From assembly GCF_016134045.1 (NCBI RefSeq), contig NZ_CP065915.1:682001-746000 (forward strand): a stretch of DNA of 64,000 bases. The letters run 5' to 3'. The notes beneath the pieces were generated by a model. That model ran no database searches. It saw only the letters and a program-made list of their open reading frames with translations, and was not told the origin of the DNA. Position 1 is the first letter of the stretch, and every line of letters begins with the position of its first letter. Of the stretch, positions 44,615-52,884 are shown piece by piece. The stretch is from Pelagovum pacificum. Its GTDB lineage: Bacteria; Pseudomonadota; Alphaproteobacteria; Rhodobacterales; Rhodobacteraceae. Position numbers and translations under genes: made by a program.

Positions 44615-46315
44615 ATGGCGCTCGACAGCAAGGACGGTGTCTGGAAGTCCGGTCGTGGCAAGGGGCGGCGCACGCCGAAAGGCCGCCAGCTCGATGACGC
44701 GGCGCTGGCCGAGGTTCAGGCGCTGGTTGGCGACGGCCCGCTGCGGCGCGATCTCCTGATCGAGTATCTTCACCTGATCCAGGACGCTCGCGGGCACCTG
44801 TCCGCCGCGCACATGCGCGCTCTGGCGGAGCTTTTGCGTGTCGGGCAGGCGGAGGTCTGGGAAGTCGCCTCCTTCTACGCCCATTTCGACCTCGTGAAGG
44901 AGGACGAGCCGCCACCGCCTGCGCTGACGATCCGGGTCTGCGACTCGCTGTCGTGCGAGCTTGCGGGGGCCGAGGCGCTGTTGTCGGCGCTGGAGGAGGG
45001 TATGGATCCGGTGGAGGTGCGCGTGCTGCGCGCGCCCTGCATGGGGCGCTGCGATACCGCCCCGGTGCTGGAGCTTGGGCACTACCACCTCGACCACGCC
45101 ACGCCGGAGGGGGCGCGCGAAGCCGTGGCGGCGCAACACACGCATCCCGTGATCCCGGAGTACGAGGCATTCGACGCCTACCGGGCAGGTGGCGGTTACG
45201 AAACGCTCGTCCGGCTGCGTGAGGGCGGAGACTGGGAAGAGGTGCAGCAGACGGTGCTGGACTCCGGGCTGCGCGGGCTTGGCGGCGCGGGCTTTCCGTC
45301 CGGCAAGAAGTGGGGTTTCGTGCGGGGCAATCCGGGGCCGCGCTACCTTGCCGTGAACGGCGACGAGGGGGAGCCGGGGACCTTCAAGGACCGCCACTAC
45401 CTCGAGCGGGAGCCGCACCTGTTCCTGGAAGGCATGCTGATCGCCGCGTGGGCGGTCGAGGCGGACCGGGTGTTCCTCTACATGCGCGACGAATATCCGG
45501 CGGTTCTGGCGATCCTGCGGGAGGAGCTCGCCGCGCTGGAAGAGGCGGGGCTGATCGCGCCGGGGTTTGTCGAGTTGCGGCGCGGGGCCGGGGCCTACAT
45601 CTGCGGCGAAGAGAGCGCGATGATCGAGTCGATCGAGGGCAAGCGGGGCATTCCGCGCCACCGGCCGCCCTATGTCGCGCAGGTCGGCGTCTTCGGCCGG
45701 CCGACGCTGGTCCACAATGTCGAGACGCTGCACTGGATCGCGCGGGTCTGCCGCGAGGGGCCGGAGGTGCTCGCCGCGACCGAGAAGAACGGGCGAACGG
45801 GACTGCGGTCCTTTTCCGTCTCGGGTCGCGTCGCTGCGCCGGGGGTCTACCTGATGCCGGCTGGGTCCACGATCGTCGACGTGATCGACGCGGCGGGCGG
45901 CATGGCGGAGGGCCATAGCTTCGCGGCCTACCAGCCGGGCGGGCCGTCTTCGGGGCTTCTGCCGGCCAGCATGGATGGGGTGCCGCTCGACTTCGACACG
46001 TTGCAGCCGCACGGCAGCTTCATCGGCTCGGCGGCGGTCGTGGTCCTGTCGGACCGGGACAGCGTGAAGGACGCCGCGCTCAACATGCTGCGGTTCTTCG
46101 AGAGCGAGAGCTGCGGGCAATGCACGCCCTGCCGGGTCGGCTGCGAGAAGGCGGTGAAGCTGATGCAGGCGGACCGCTGGGACGCGGCGCTGCTGGAGGA
46201 CCTCTGCACGGTGATGCAGGATGCCTCGATCTGCGGGTTGGGGCAGGCGGCGCCGAACCCCATCCGGCTGGTGATGAAGCACTTCCCCGACGTGGTCGGC
46301 ACGTCGGAGCGCTGA
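44615..46315 (+). CDS. Fused NuoE-NuoF diaphorase (formate dehydrogenase beta-like)
   Basis: A 566-residue fusion. Residues ~25-160 are a NuoE thioredoxin-like [2Fe-2S] domain (Cys109, Cys114, Cys142, Cys146). From ~185 follows NuoF: the NADH/FMN region GLGGAGFPSGKKW, NGDEGEPGTFKDR, GAGAYICGEESAMIES, and the [4Fe-4S] ligands in ESCGQCTPCRVGC plus SICGLGQ. It should take electrons from or to NADH. Such subunits partner a molybdenum formate dehydrogenase or hydrogenase, but none is adjacent. AAGGGAGAG precedes the ATG. Confidence 0.88.
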   Translation: MALDSKDGVWKSGRGKGRRTPKGRQLDDAALAEVQALVGDGPLRRDLLIEYLHLIQDARGHLSAAHMRALAELLRVGQAEVWEVASFYAHFDLVKEDEPPPPALTIRVCDSLSCELAGAEALLSALEEGMDPVEVRVLRAPCMGRCDTAPVLELGHYHLDHATPEGAREAVAAQHTHPVIPEYEAFDAYRAGGGYETLVRLREGGDWEEVQQTVLDSGLRGLGGAGFPSGKKWGFVRGNPGPRYLAVNGDEGEPGTFKDRHYLEREPHLFLEGMLIAAWAVEADRVFLYMRDEYPAVLAILREELAALEEAGLIAPGFVELRRGAGAYICGEESAMIESIEGKRGIPRHRPPYVAQVGVFGRPTLVHNVETLHWIARVCREGPEVLAATEKNGRTGLRSFSVSGRVAAPGVYLMPAGSTIVDVIDAAGGMAEGHSFAAYQPGGPSSGLLPASMDGVPLDFDTLQPHGSFIGSAAVVVLSDRDSVKDAALNMLRFFESESCGQCTPCRVGCEKAVKLMQADRWDAALLEDLCTVMQDASICGLGQAAPNPIRLVMKHFPDVVGTSER

Positions 46316-46388
46316 GCGCCGCTGCGCCCCGCCCTTTCAAATCCGGGGGCGGGGGGTTAGGTCATGTGAAATCCCGTAGCGAGGCACC

Positions 46389-47546
46389 ATGGCTTTTTTC
46401 CAGAAGCTTAAAGACCGTCTGTTCAACTCGTCCTCGAAGCTCGAGAAGGGCATCGACGCGATCGTCGAGGAGGGCGGTGACGACGCGCCGGACGACAGGT
46501 CGGAAGCGCAGGCGCCCGCCGAGCCGACGGTCGAGACACCGCCGCCGCCCGCCGATCCGGTCATTCCGCGCCCGAGCCCGGAACCGATCCCGCAGGACGC
46601 GCTCGATCCTGAGCCTGAGCCTGAACCGGAGCCCGAGCCGCAACCGGCGAGCAAGCCGCGGGGCGGGCTGGTCGACCGGCTGGTCGGTCGCGCGCCGGAG
46701 GCGCCGGTCGTGCGGCGCGTCATGGACGACGAGATGCTCGAAAGCCTCGAGGAGCTGCTCATCACGGCGGACCTCGGCGTCGACACGGCGGTCCGGGTGA
46801 CCGCGAACCTCGCGGAGGGGCGCTATGGCCGCCGGATCTCGACCGCCGAGATCAAGACCGCGCTCGCCGCCGAGATCACCCGCATCATGGAGCCGGTGGC
46901 GCGTCCGCTGCCGCTCTACCCGGAAAAGCCGCAGGTTGTTCTGGTCGTCGGTGTCAACGGGTCGGGCAAGACGACGACGATCGGCAAGCTCGCCAGCCAG
47001 TTCCGCGCGGCGGGCAAGAAGGTGGTGATCGCGGCCGGCGACACGTTCCGCGCCGCGGCGGTGGAACAGCTTCAGGTCTGGGGCGACCGGGCCGGGGTGC
47101 CGGTGATGACCGCGCCGGAAGGCTCCGATCCCGCGAGCCTCGCCTTCGATGCGTTGACCAAGGCGCAGGCCGACGGTGCCGACCTCCTGATGATCGACAC
47201 GGCCGGGCGGCTCCAGAACCGGGCCGACCTGATGGAGGAACTCGCCAAGATCATCCGCGTGATCCGCAAGAAGAACCCGGAGGCGCCGCACAACACGCTG
47301 CTCGTGCTCGATGCGACGACGGGGCAGAATGCGCTGAGCCAGGTGAAGACGTTCCAGCAGATGGCCGACATTTCCGGCCTCGTGATGACCAAGCTCGACG
47401 GCACCGCGAAGGGCGGGGTGCTGGTGGCGCTGGCCGACAAGTTCGGCCTGCCGATCCACGCGATCGGCGTTGGCGAGCAGATCGACGACCTCGCGGCGTT
47501 CGATCCGGAGGAGTTCTCCGCGGCCCTGGTTGGCCTCGAAGAGTAA
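46389..47546 (+). CDS. ftsY: Signal recognition particle receptor FtsY
   Basis: A 385-residue SRP GTPase that docks ribosome-SRP complexes at the membrane. The N-terminal A domain is acidic and has a PEPEPEPEPEPQP run (about residues 75-87). The NG domain carries GVNGSGKTTTIGKL (G1), DTFRAAAVEQL, DTAGR (G3) and TKLDGTAKGG (G4). An N-terminal MAFFQKLKDRLFNSS amphipathic stretch likely binds the membrane. It starts 73 bp after the diaphorase gene. Confidence 0.96.
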   Translation: MAFFQKLKDRLFNSSSKLEKGIDAIVEEGGDDAPDDRSEAQAPAEPTVETPPPPADPVIPRPSPEPIPQDALDPEPEPEPEPEPQPASKPRGGLVDRLVGRAPEAPVVRRVMDDEMLESLEELLITADLGVDTAVRVTANLAEGRYGRRISTAEIKTALAAEITRIMEPVARPLPLYPEKPQVVLVVGVNGSGKTTTIGKLASQFRAAGKKVVIAAGDTFRAAAVEQLQVWGDRAGVPVMTAPEGSDPASLAFDALTKAQADGADLLMIDTAGRLQNRADLMEELAKIIRVIRKKNPEAPHNTLLVLDATTGQNALSQVKTFQQMADISGLVMTKLDGTAKGGVLVALADKFGLPIHAIGVGEQIDDLAAFDPEEFSAALVGLEE

Positions 47547-47594
47547 GAACAGGGCGGCAGCGAACCGCCCGGCGAAAACAGGAAGGATCACCCC

Positions 47595-47987
47595 ATGAGT
47601 CTGGACTGGTTGGAAGAGAGCCCGTCAGCAGAGGAGTATGTCGCGCTGCGCGAGCATTGCGGATTGAGCCCGAAGACCGTGCAGGCGGCCGAGATCGGAC
47701 TGGCGAACTCGCTCTACGTCGTGTCGCTCAAGGACGGCGACGCGCTGGCCGGCTTCGCGCGGCTGGTGGGGGACGGCGGCTGCTACGTGCAGCTTGTCGA
47801 CGTGATGGTGCGGGCGGGCTACCGGGGGCACGGCTACGGCGCGCACCTCGTCCAGCATTGCCTCGCCTGGGCCAAGGATGAATTGCCGGAGAGCTGCTAC
47901 CTCAGCCTGATCGCCGACGCGCGAGCGGAGTCGCTCTACCTGCGGGCGGGGTTCAAACGCTCCGTGGGGATGGAGCTGTTCCTCTAG
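47595..47987 (+). CDS. GNAT N-acetyltransferase
   Basis: A 130-residue acetyltransferase domain. Acetyl-CoA motif A is VDVMVRAGYRGHGYGAHLV with the RGHGYG pyrophosphate loop. Substrate unknown; it might be a small metabolite or protein N-terminus. GGAAGGA precedes the ATG 48 bp after ftsY, so it may be co-transcribed. Its stop directly abuts the stop of the convergent MgtC gene. Confidence 0.88.
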   Translation: MSLDWLEESPSAEEYVALREHCGLSPKTVQAAEIGLANSLYVVSLKDGDALAGFARLVGDGGCYVQLVDVMVRAGYRGHGYGAHLVQHCLAWAKDELPESCYLSLIADARAESLYLRAGFKRSVGMELFL

Positions 47988-48482
47988 TCACTCCTCCGGG
48001 CCGGCGCCGGGCCAGAGGTGCCGTTCCGCCCAGCCGAGCACCGCGATCACCCCGATGGTGATGAGCGTCGCCATCGCGGCGAGCGGCACCTGTCCGACAC
48101 CGCAAGTCAGCCCGATCGCCCCGGCGAGCCACATGCTCGCTCCCGTGGTGACGTTGCGCACCTTGCCCTGGTGCTGGAAGATCAGGCCCGCACCGAGGAA
48201 GGCGACACCGGCGGTCACCGCCTCGATCAGGCGGATCGGGTCGGTGCGCTTGGAGTCGTTGCCGAAATCGAGCGCCGAGATCTCCTGCCCGACGAGGACG
48301 AAAAGCGCCGCGGCGATCCCGATCAGCATGTGCGTGCGCAGGCCCGCCGTCTTGGCGCGCCACTCCCGCTCGAAGCCGATGGCGCCTGCCAGCACCAGTG
48401 CCGCGACCAGCCGCACCACGGCGGAGGTCGGAGAGACGACCGCGAAATGCGGGGTCACCTCGTCTGCCAGCGTTGACCACAT
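47988..48482 (-). CDS. MgtC/SapB family membrane protein
   Basis: A 164-residue protein with four to five helices. The MgtC signature is clear: LAGAIGFEREWRAKTAGLRTHML and VAFLGAGLIFQ, with conserved GARTHxL-type basic and polar residues in the first loop. MgtC proteins adapt cells to low magnesium and alter ATP synthase or membrane transport. The C-terminal soluble ACT-like domain of some MgtC proteins is absent. I chose the start giving MWSTLADEV. Confidence 0.88.
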   Translation of the reverse strand: MWSTLADEVTPHFAVVSPTSAVVRLVAALVLAGAIGFEREWRAKTAGLRTHMLIGIAAALFVLVGQEISALDFGNDSKRTDPIRLIEAVTAGVAFLGAGLIFQHQGKVRNVTTGASMWLAGAIGLTCGVGQVPLAAMATLITIGVIAVLGWAERHLWPGAGPEE

Positions 48483-48590
48483 CGGATGACACTCCTCCTG
48501 CTTTCCTGAAGGCTCAAACGGGCGAGGGGAGCGCTTCGTTCCGTCCGCAATGCCTTGCCATTCCCGGCGTTTGGCGCAACGAAGCGCCGC

Positions 48591-49493
48591 ATGGGCGAAT
48601 GGCTGGTCTCCATCTCGGGCACGCCGGAGGGCGCGCATCTCGCGACGATTCTCGCGCTCGTCTCGGCATTGGCGCATGCGGCGTTCGGGGCGATCCAGAA
48701 GGGCCGGCACGACCCCTGGCTGTCGCGCGGGGCGATCGATTTCTGGCTCGTCGTGTTCAGCGCGCCGGTGGCGTTCTTCCTCGTCCCGTGGCCGACGGCG
48801 ACGACGGCACTGATCCTCGCCGGCAGCCTCGTCATCCATTTCGGTTACAAGCTGACGGTCGCGCTCGCTTACGAGCGGGCGGCCTACACGGTGGTCTACC
48901 CGGTGATCCGGGGGACGGGGCCGCTGGTGACGGTGATCTTCGCGACGATCTTCTTCAACGAGCATTTCACGCTGGTGCAGTGGCTCGGGGTGGCCTGTCT
49001 GTCGGGGGGCATCCTGCTGCTGGCGGCGCGCAACCTCAGCGAAGAGAAGATCGACGCGCGGGCGTTGAAGATCGGGCTGATCTGGGCGGCGGCCGGGGGC
49101 GGGATGGTCGCGCTCTACACGACGTACGACGCGTTCGGCATCCGGTCCTCGCTCGATCCGTTCACGTTCCTTGCGTGGTTCTTCTTCATCACCGCGATCG
49201 ATTTCCCGGTGCTGGCGTGGTTCCGCTACCGGCGGCTCGGCGCGCCGGGCGGCGTGTCCTCGCTGATGTGGCGGGGCGCGGTGGGCGCGTTGATCGCCTG
49301 GGTGTCCTTCGGCGGCGTGATGTTGGCGACCCGGCTGGACAAGGTGGGCGAGGCAGCGGTCCTGCGCGAGACGTCCACGGTGTTCGCCGCACTGATCGGG
49401 TGGTTCATCCTCGGCGAGACCGTAGGGCCACGCCGGCTCTTTCTCATGAGTTTGATCGCGCTCGGGGCTGTCATCGTCGAGATGGGAGGGTAA
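48591..49493 (+). CDS. EamA/DMT-family transporter
   Basis: A ~300-residue protein with ten predicted helices in two EamA repeats (first ~25-140, second ~155-295). The second repeat ends GWFILGETVGPRRLFLMSLIALGAVIVEM, typical of drug/metabolite exporters. Substrate unknown. I prefer MGEWLVSISG as start; an ATG 36 bp upstream is also possible, and neither has a strong ribosome site. It sits 9 bp before yciB and is divergent from the MgtC gene. Confidence 0.83.
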   Translation: MGEWLVSISGTPEGAHLATILALVSALAHAAFGAIQKGRHDPWLSRGAIDFWLVVFSAPVAFFLVPWPTATTALILAGSLVIHFGYKLTVALAYERAAYTVVYPVIRGTGPLVTVIFATIFFNEHFTLVQWLGVACLSGGILLLAARNLSEEKIDARALKIGLIWAAAGGGMVALYTTYDAFGIRSSLDPFTFLAWFFFITAIDFPVLAWFRYRRLGAPGGVSSLMWRGAVGALIAWVSFGGVMLATRLDKVGEAAVLRETSTVFAALIGWFILGETVGPRRLFLMSLIALGAVIVEMGG

Positions 49494-49502
49494 ACGGACA
49501 TC

Positions 49503-50117
49503 ATGAGCGAAAAGCAGATCAATCCCGTCCTGAAGCAGGTCCTCGAACTGGGGCCGACGCTGGTATTCTTCCTGATCTACCTGCGGCTGCGGGACAGGAG
49601 CTTCGACGTCGCGGGCGTCGAGTATTCCGGCTTCATCGTCGCCACGCTGATCTTCGTGCCGATCCTGTTGATCGCGATGGGCATCCTCTGGGCGCTGACG
49701 AAGAAGCTGAGCCGCATGCAGGTCTTCACGGCCTTCATGGTGATCTTCTTCGGCGGGCTGACCGCCTGGTTCAACGACGAGCGGTTCTTCAAGATGAAGA
49801 CCTCCATCGTCTACGGGATCATGGCGCTCCTGCTCGGCATCGGGCTGCTGCGCAGGCAGAGCTGGCTCGAGTGGGTGATGGGGGAGCTCCTGCCGATGAA
49901 GCACGAGGGCTGGATGATCCTTACCCGGCGGCTGTGTTTCTTCTTCCTCGCGCTGGCGGCGGCGAACGAGTTCATCTGGCGGACGCAGAGCACGGACCTC
50001 TGGGTCAAGCTCGAGACTTTCGCGCTGCCGGCGGCGCTGATGGTGTTCCTGTGGGTGCAGATCATCGCGCTGCAGAAGTACCTGATCGAGCCGCCGGGCG
50101 ACGAGACCAAGGGCTGA
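49503..50117 (+). CDS. yciB: Septation protein A / YciB-IspZ membrane protein
   Basis: A 204-residue inner-membrane protein with five helices. Family features are KQVLELGPTLVFFLIYLR near the start, LSRMQVFTAFMVIFFGGLTAWFND, and WKxP-like FKMKTSIVYGIMALLL. It influences septation and cell envelope integrity. The ATG is just 9 bp after the DMT transporter stop, so the two are coupled. Confidence 0.93.
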   Translation: MSEKQINPVLKQVLELGPTLVFFLIYLRLRDRSFDVAGVEYSGFIVATLIFVPILLIAMGILWALTKKLSRMQVFTAFMVIFFGGLTAWFNDERFFKMKTSIVYGIMALLLGIGLLRRQSWLEWVMGELLPMKHEGWMILTRRLCFFFLALAAANEFIWRTQSTDLWVKLETFALPAALMVFLWVQIIALQKYLIEPPGDETKG

Positions 50118-50121
50118 TTGG

Positions 50122-50433
50122 TCAGAGTGACCGGTAGCGGTGGTGCGACGGAGCGGCGGGGCCGGGGGTCTTGCCGCGCAACCGGAGAAGCTCCTCCGGG
50201 TCGATCTCGCGGAGGAAGCGCAGACCGCAGGCGCCACCCCGCACCCACCTGACACGCGCACCGATCGCATCGCTGCCCGAGCGCAGGGCGATTTCCTCTC
50301 CCAGCGGGAGGGAGACGCCGGTGACGCGGCCGCCGACCGAGCAGACATTGCGGAGAGTGGCGCGCACGGGGCCCCGGGATGTGTCGAGCCGCACGTCGCA
50401 GTCACAAGGCAGGCGCATCTCGCGGTATCGCAT
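50122..50433 (-). CDS. PilZ-domain protein
   Basis: A 103-residue single PilZ domain, a likely c-di-GMP receptor. The arginine motif is MRYREMR at the start; the second motif NVCSVGG has one residue more than the usual D/N-x-S-x-x-G between Asn and Ser, which may weaken binding. It converges on yciB with four bases between stop codons. Targets are unknown. Confidence 0.75.
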   Translation of the reverse strand: MRYREMRLPCDCDVRLDTSRGPVRATLRNVCSVGGRVTGVSLPLGEEIALRSGSDAIGARVRWVRGGACGLRFLREIDPEELLRLRGKTPGPAAPSHHRYRSL

Positions 50434-50479
50434 CCGGTTCCTCCCGCGGGCAGTCTGCCTGACAATCCTTACCAGGCCC

Positions 50480-51361
50480 CTAAGCCCGGTTGAGGCGGAG
50501 TGGACTGCGTGCCGTCTCGGGCGGTGTCGCAGCTTCGGGGCGGTCGACGAGGCCGCGCAGGAGGTCGAGGGGCAGACGTTCGGGCGTCAGCAAGAGCGCC
50601 TTGTAGAACCGCCAGACGCCGGGGCGGAGGTAGCCGGACCAGTGGCAGACTCGCGCCTTCGGCGGCGCGATACGATGGCCGAGCGCGCGGAACGCGGCGA
50701 GATTGCCGGGGCGGTCAAGCGCGAGGTCGAGCCAGTTCCGCTGTTCCGGCCCGCGATGCCCGACGGTCGGCCCGGCCAAGGGCAGGGCGAGTCGCAGCAG
50801 GATGTCGAACAATGCGTTCTCGCGGCCCGTGACGTTCAGCACCTCGGCCGCACGGCCGGCGGGTGAGGCGACCAGCCGCGCGCTCTCGGCGCGGAACAGG
50901 GCGGCGGAAATCAGGATCAGCCGCTGCACCGCGCCGGGTGGCAGGCCGGGCAGGGCGGCGAGCGCCACGCGTGCGCCGAGGCTGTGACCTACGAGATGCA
51001 CCGGACGGTCGGGGTCGAGCTCATACAGCAGCGCGAGCAGCCGGGACAGGCGCCGCGCCGCGTGGGACGACGCGCGCCACGCCCGCCAGATGGAGCCACG
51101 CGCCGACCAGCCGAAGGCGATGCCGAGCCCGGCATCGCCGCCGAGGCCGAGGTGACGCGGCCAGGAGATCGCCTTCCAGCAGTCGATCGCCGGGTCGAGC
51201 GACAGAATATGGCGGTGCGGATCGCTTTGCGGGCGGTCGGGGCAGAACTTGAACCCGTGGATCATCACGACGACCGGCGCACGGGGCGGCAGGGCCTGTA
51301 CGGCGAAGCCGAGCTCCGCGCGGTCGATGGAATCGGTGCCGTTGATCGACAGGAGTGCCAT
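50480..51361 (-). CDS. Alpha/beta hydrolase
   Basis: A 293-residue protein with the nucleophile motif LVGHSLGARVALAAL in the middle and VVVMIHGFKFCP as oxyanion/first-strand region. It lacks a signal peptide. The catalytic Asp/His are not certain: HWSGYLRPGVWRFY near the end may supply His. I start at MALLSINGTD. Substrate unknown. It is divergent from metZ across a 257-bp region that holds the riboswitch. Confidence 0.8.
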   Translation of the reverse strand: MALLSINGTDSIDRAELGFAVQALPPRAPVVVMIHGFKFCPDRPQSDPHRHILSLDPAIDCWKAISWPRHLGLGGDAGLGIAFGWSARGSIWRAWRASSHAARRLSRLLALLYELDPDRPVHLVGHSLGARVALAALPGLPPGAVQRLILISAALFRAESARLVASPAGRAAEVLNVTGRENALFDILLRLALPLAGPTVGHRGPEQRNWLDLALDRPGNLAAFRALGHRIAPPKARVCHWSGYLRPGVWRFYKALLLTPERLPLDLLRGLVDRPEAATPPETARSPLRLNRA

Positions 51362-51418
51362 GACGGTCCCACAACATCTTGCGGAGGTCGTAGCGGTAGC
51401 CTGCGACAAGGGCTTGAA

Positions 51419-51435
51419 GGTGGTGTTACACCACC
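51419..51435. promoter_or_regulatory. Palindrome GGTGGTG-TTA-CACCACC
   Basis: A perfect 7-bp inverted repeat with three central bases lies between the alpha/beta hydrolase and metZ promoters. It is followed by a second small palindrome (CACCG TGA CGGTG). It could be an operator for the divergent hydrolase gene. Its regulator is unknown. Confidence 0.35.
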
Positions 51436-51465
51436 GTGACGGTGCCACAGCGCCAGGGCTGGCGC

Positions 51466-51494
51466 TTGACGGACCGCCGGCGCGGGTCTAGGCA
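51466..51494 (+). promoter_or_regulatory. Predicted promoter of the metZ leader
   Basis: TTGACG (51466-51471) stands 17 bp before TAGGCA (51489-51494). The -35 is good and the -10 weak, as usual in this group. Transcription would begin around 51501, just where the riboswitch aptamer begins, which supports the assignment. Confidence 0.45.
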
Positions 51495-51501
51495 AAGGTC
51501 A

Positions 51502-51553
51502 GTGGCGCTTTGTTCACCGGATTGCGGGCCACTCTAAACATTCCGCTAAAGAG
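51502..51553 (+). ncRNA. SAM-II riboswitch (metA motif)
   Basis: The layout matches the SAM-II aptamer. P1 is GTGGC (51502-51506) with GCCAC (51528-51532), the inner loop has the conserved CACCGGATTGC, and the 3' part carries CTAAACATT and CCGCTAAAGAGG. Pseudoknot pairing is possible between CGGA (51518-51521) and TCCG (51542-51545). SAM-II senses S-adenosylmethionine and lowers expression of methionine genes. Here metZ lies downstream, as often in alphaproteobacteria. Confidence 0.87.
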
Positions 51554-51565
51554 GTCAGGGGTCCG

Positions 51566-51600
51566 CCCCGATACCTTGCCCGGTGTCGGGGTTTTTGTTT
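51566..51600 (+). terminator. Leader terminator before metZ (attenuator)
   Basis: CCCCGATACC (51566-51575) pairs with GGTGTCGGGG (51582-51591, one G-U), followed by TTTTTGTTT, within the metZ leader and before the start codon. An alternative hairpin (GGT..GGGG at 51553-51560 with CCCC..ACC at 51566-51575) would exclude it, so it can work as an attenuator under SAM-II control. Confidence 0.85.
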
Positions 51601-51618
51601 GAAAGGAAGGGACCCGCG

Positions 51619-52794
51619 ATGACCGACTACAAACGCCGCACCAAAGCCGTCCACGGCGGTATCCGCCGCTCGCAATATGGCGAAGTCTCCGAGGCGATGT
51701 TCCTCACCCAGGGCTTCGTCTACGAGACCGCCGAATCCGCCGAAGCTCGGTTCATCGAGTGCGGCGAGGACGAGTTCATCTATGCCCGCTACGGCAATCC
51801 GACGGTGCGGATGTTCGAGGAACGCGTTGCAGCGCTCGAAGGGGCGGAGGATGCTTTCGCCACCGCCTCGGGCATGGCCGCCGTCAATGCGGCGCTGACC
51901 GCGATGCTGAAGGCCGGGGACCATGTCGTTTCCGCCAAGGCGCTGTTCGGTTCCTGTCTCTACATTCTCGAGACGGTGCTGACCCGTTACGGCGTAGAGG
52001 TGACCTTCGTCGACGGCACCGACCTCGACGCGTGGAAGGCCGCGATCCGGCCCGACACGAAGGCGGTTTTCTTTGAAAGCGTGTCGAACCCGACGCTGGA
52101 AGTGATCGACATCGAGGCCGTCTCCAGGCTCGGCCACGAGGTCGGCGCGACGGTGATCGTCGACAACGTCTTCGCAACCCCGACCTTTTCGCGCTCCATC
52201 GAGCTGGGCGCCGACGTCGTGGTCTATTCCGCCACGAAGCATATCGACGGGCAGGGGCGTGTTCTCGGCGGGGTGATCCTCGGCACGCGGGAGTTCATCC
52301 GCAAGGTCGCCGAACCCTACCTGAAGCACACCGGCGGCAGCATGTCGCCCTTCTCGGCGTGGCTGCTGTTGAAGTCGCTGGAGACAATGGACCTTCGCGT
52401 TCGGGCACAGGCGGAAACGGCGCTCGCGCTGGCGAAGGGGCTGGAGGGTAATCCCAAGCTCGACCGCGTGATCTATCCCGGCCTGCCGGCGCACCCGAAC
52501 CACGCGCTCGCGATGGAGCAGACGGGCAGTGGCGGCACGGTGCTGTCGGTCGATTGCGGATCGAAGGAGGCGGCGTTCAAGGTTCTGAATGCACTGGAGA
52601 TCTGGACGATTTCCAACAACCTCGGCGATGCGAAGTCGATCGTGACGCACCCCGCGACCACGACCCACCAGAGGCTGACGGAAGAACAGCGCGCCGACCT
52701 CGGCATCACGCCCGGCCTCATCCGGTTGAGCGCGGGGCTGGAGGATGCGGGCGACCTGCTCTCCGATCTCGAAACGGCGATCGCGCAGGCCTGA
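51619..52794 (+). CDS. metZ: O-succinylhomoserine sulfhydrylase
   Basis: A 391-residue PLP enzyme of the Cys/Met metabolism family. It makes homocysteine from O-succinylhomoserine and sulfide. PLP-binding Lys207 is in YSATKHIDGQGRVLGG, with YARYGNPT, ASGMAAVNAAL and SNPTLEVIDI around the cofactor. The sequence looks like MetZ rather than MetB or cystathionine gamma-lyase, though the acyl donor is inferred. The start is at MTDYKRRTKAVHGG. A SAM-II riboswitch with attenuator precedes it. Confidence 0.92.
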   Translation: MTDYKRRTKAVHGGIRRSQYGEVSEAMFLTQGFVYETAESAEARFIECGEDEFIYARYGNPTVRMFEERVAALEGAEDAFATASGMAAVNAALTAMLKAGDHVVSAKALFGSCLYILETVLTRYGVEVTFVDGTDLDAWKAAIRPDTKAVFFESVSNPTLEVIDIEAVSRLGHEVGATVIVDNVFATPTFSRSIELGADVVVYSATKHIDGQGRVLGGVILGTREFIRKVAEPYLKHTGGSMSPFSAWLLLKSLETMDLRVRAQAETALALAKGLEGNPKLDRVIYPGLPAHPNHALAMEQTGSGGTVLSVDCGSKEAAFKVLNALEIWTISNNLGDAKSIVTHPATTTHQRLTEEQRADLGITPGLIRLSAGLEDAGDLLSDLETAIAQA

Positions 52795-52812
52795 CCGGCG
52801 CGACACCGGGCT

Positions 52813-52841
52813 GCCCGGCGGTTTGGGTGGAATCGCCGGGC
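52813..52841 (+). terminator. Hairpin after metZ
   Basis: GCCCGGCG (52813-52820) and CGCCGGGC (52834-52841) form an 8-bp stem with a 13-base loop shortly after the metZ stop. No T-run follows, so it may be a weak terminator or 3' stabiliser before folE2. Confidence 0.35.
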
Positions 52842-52884
52842 GCCCTGCCCATATGGTAGGGCGGGGAGCGAGGGGGACGACCAG

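Noticed and set aside
46327..46355. CCCCGCCC / GGGCGGGG hairpin between the diaphorase gene and ftsY as terminator
   Set aside because: No T-run follows and the gap is short; it could be read through, so not listed as a feature.
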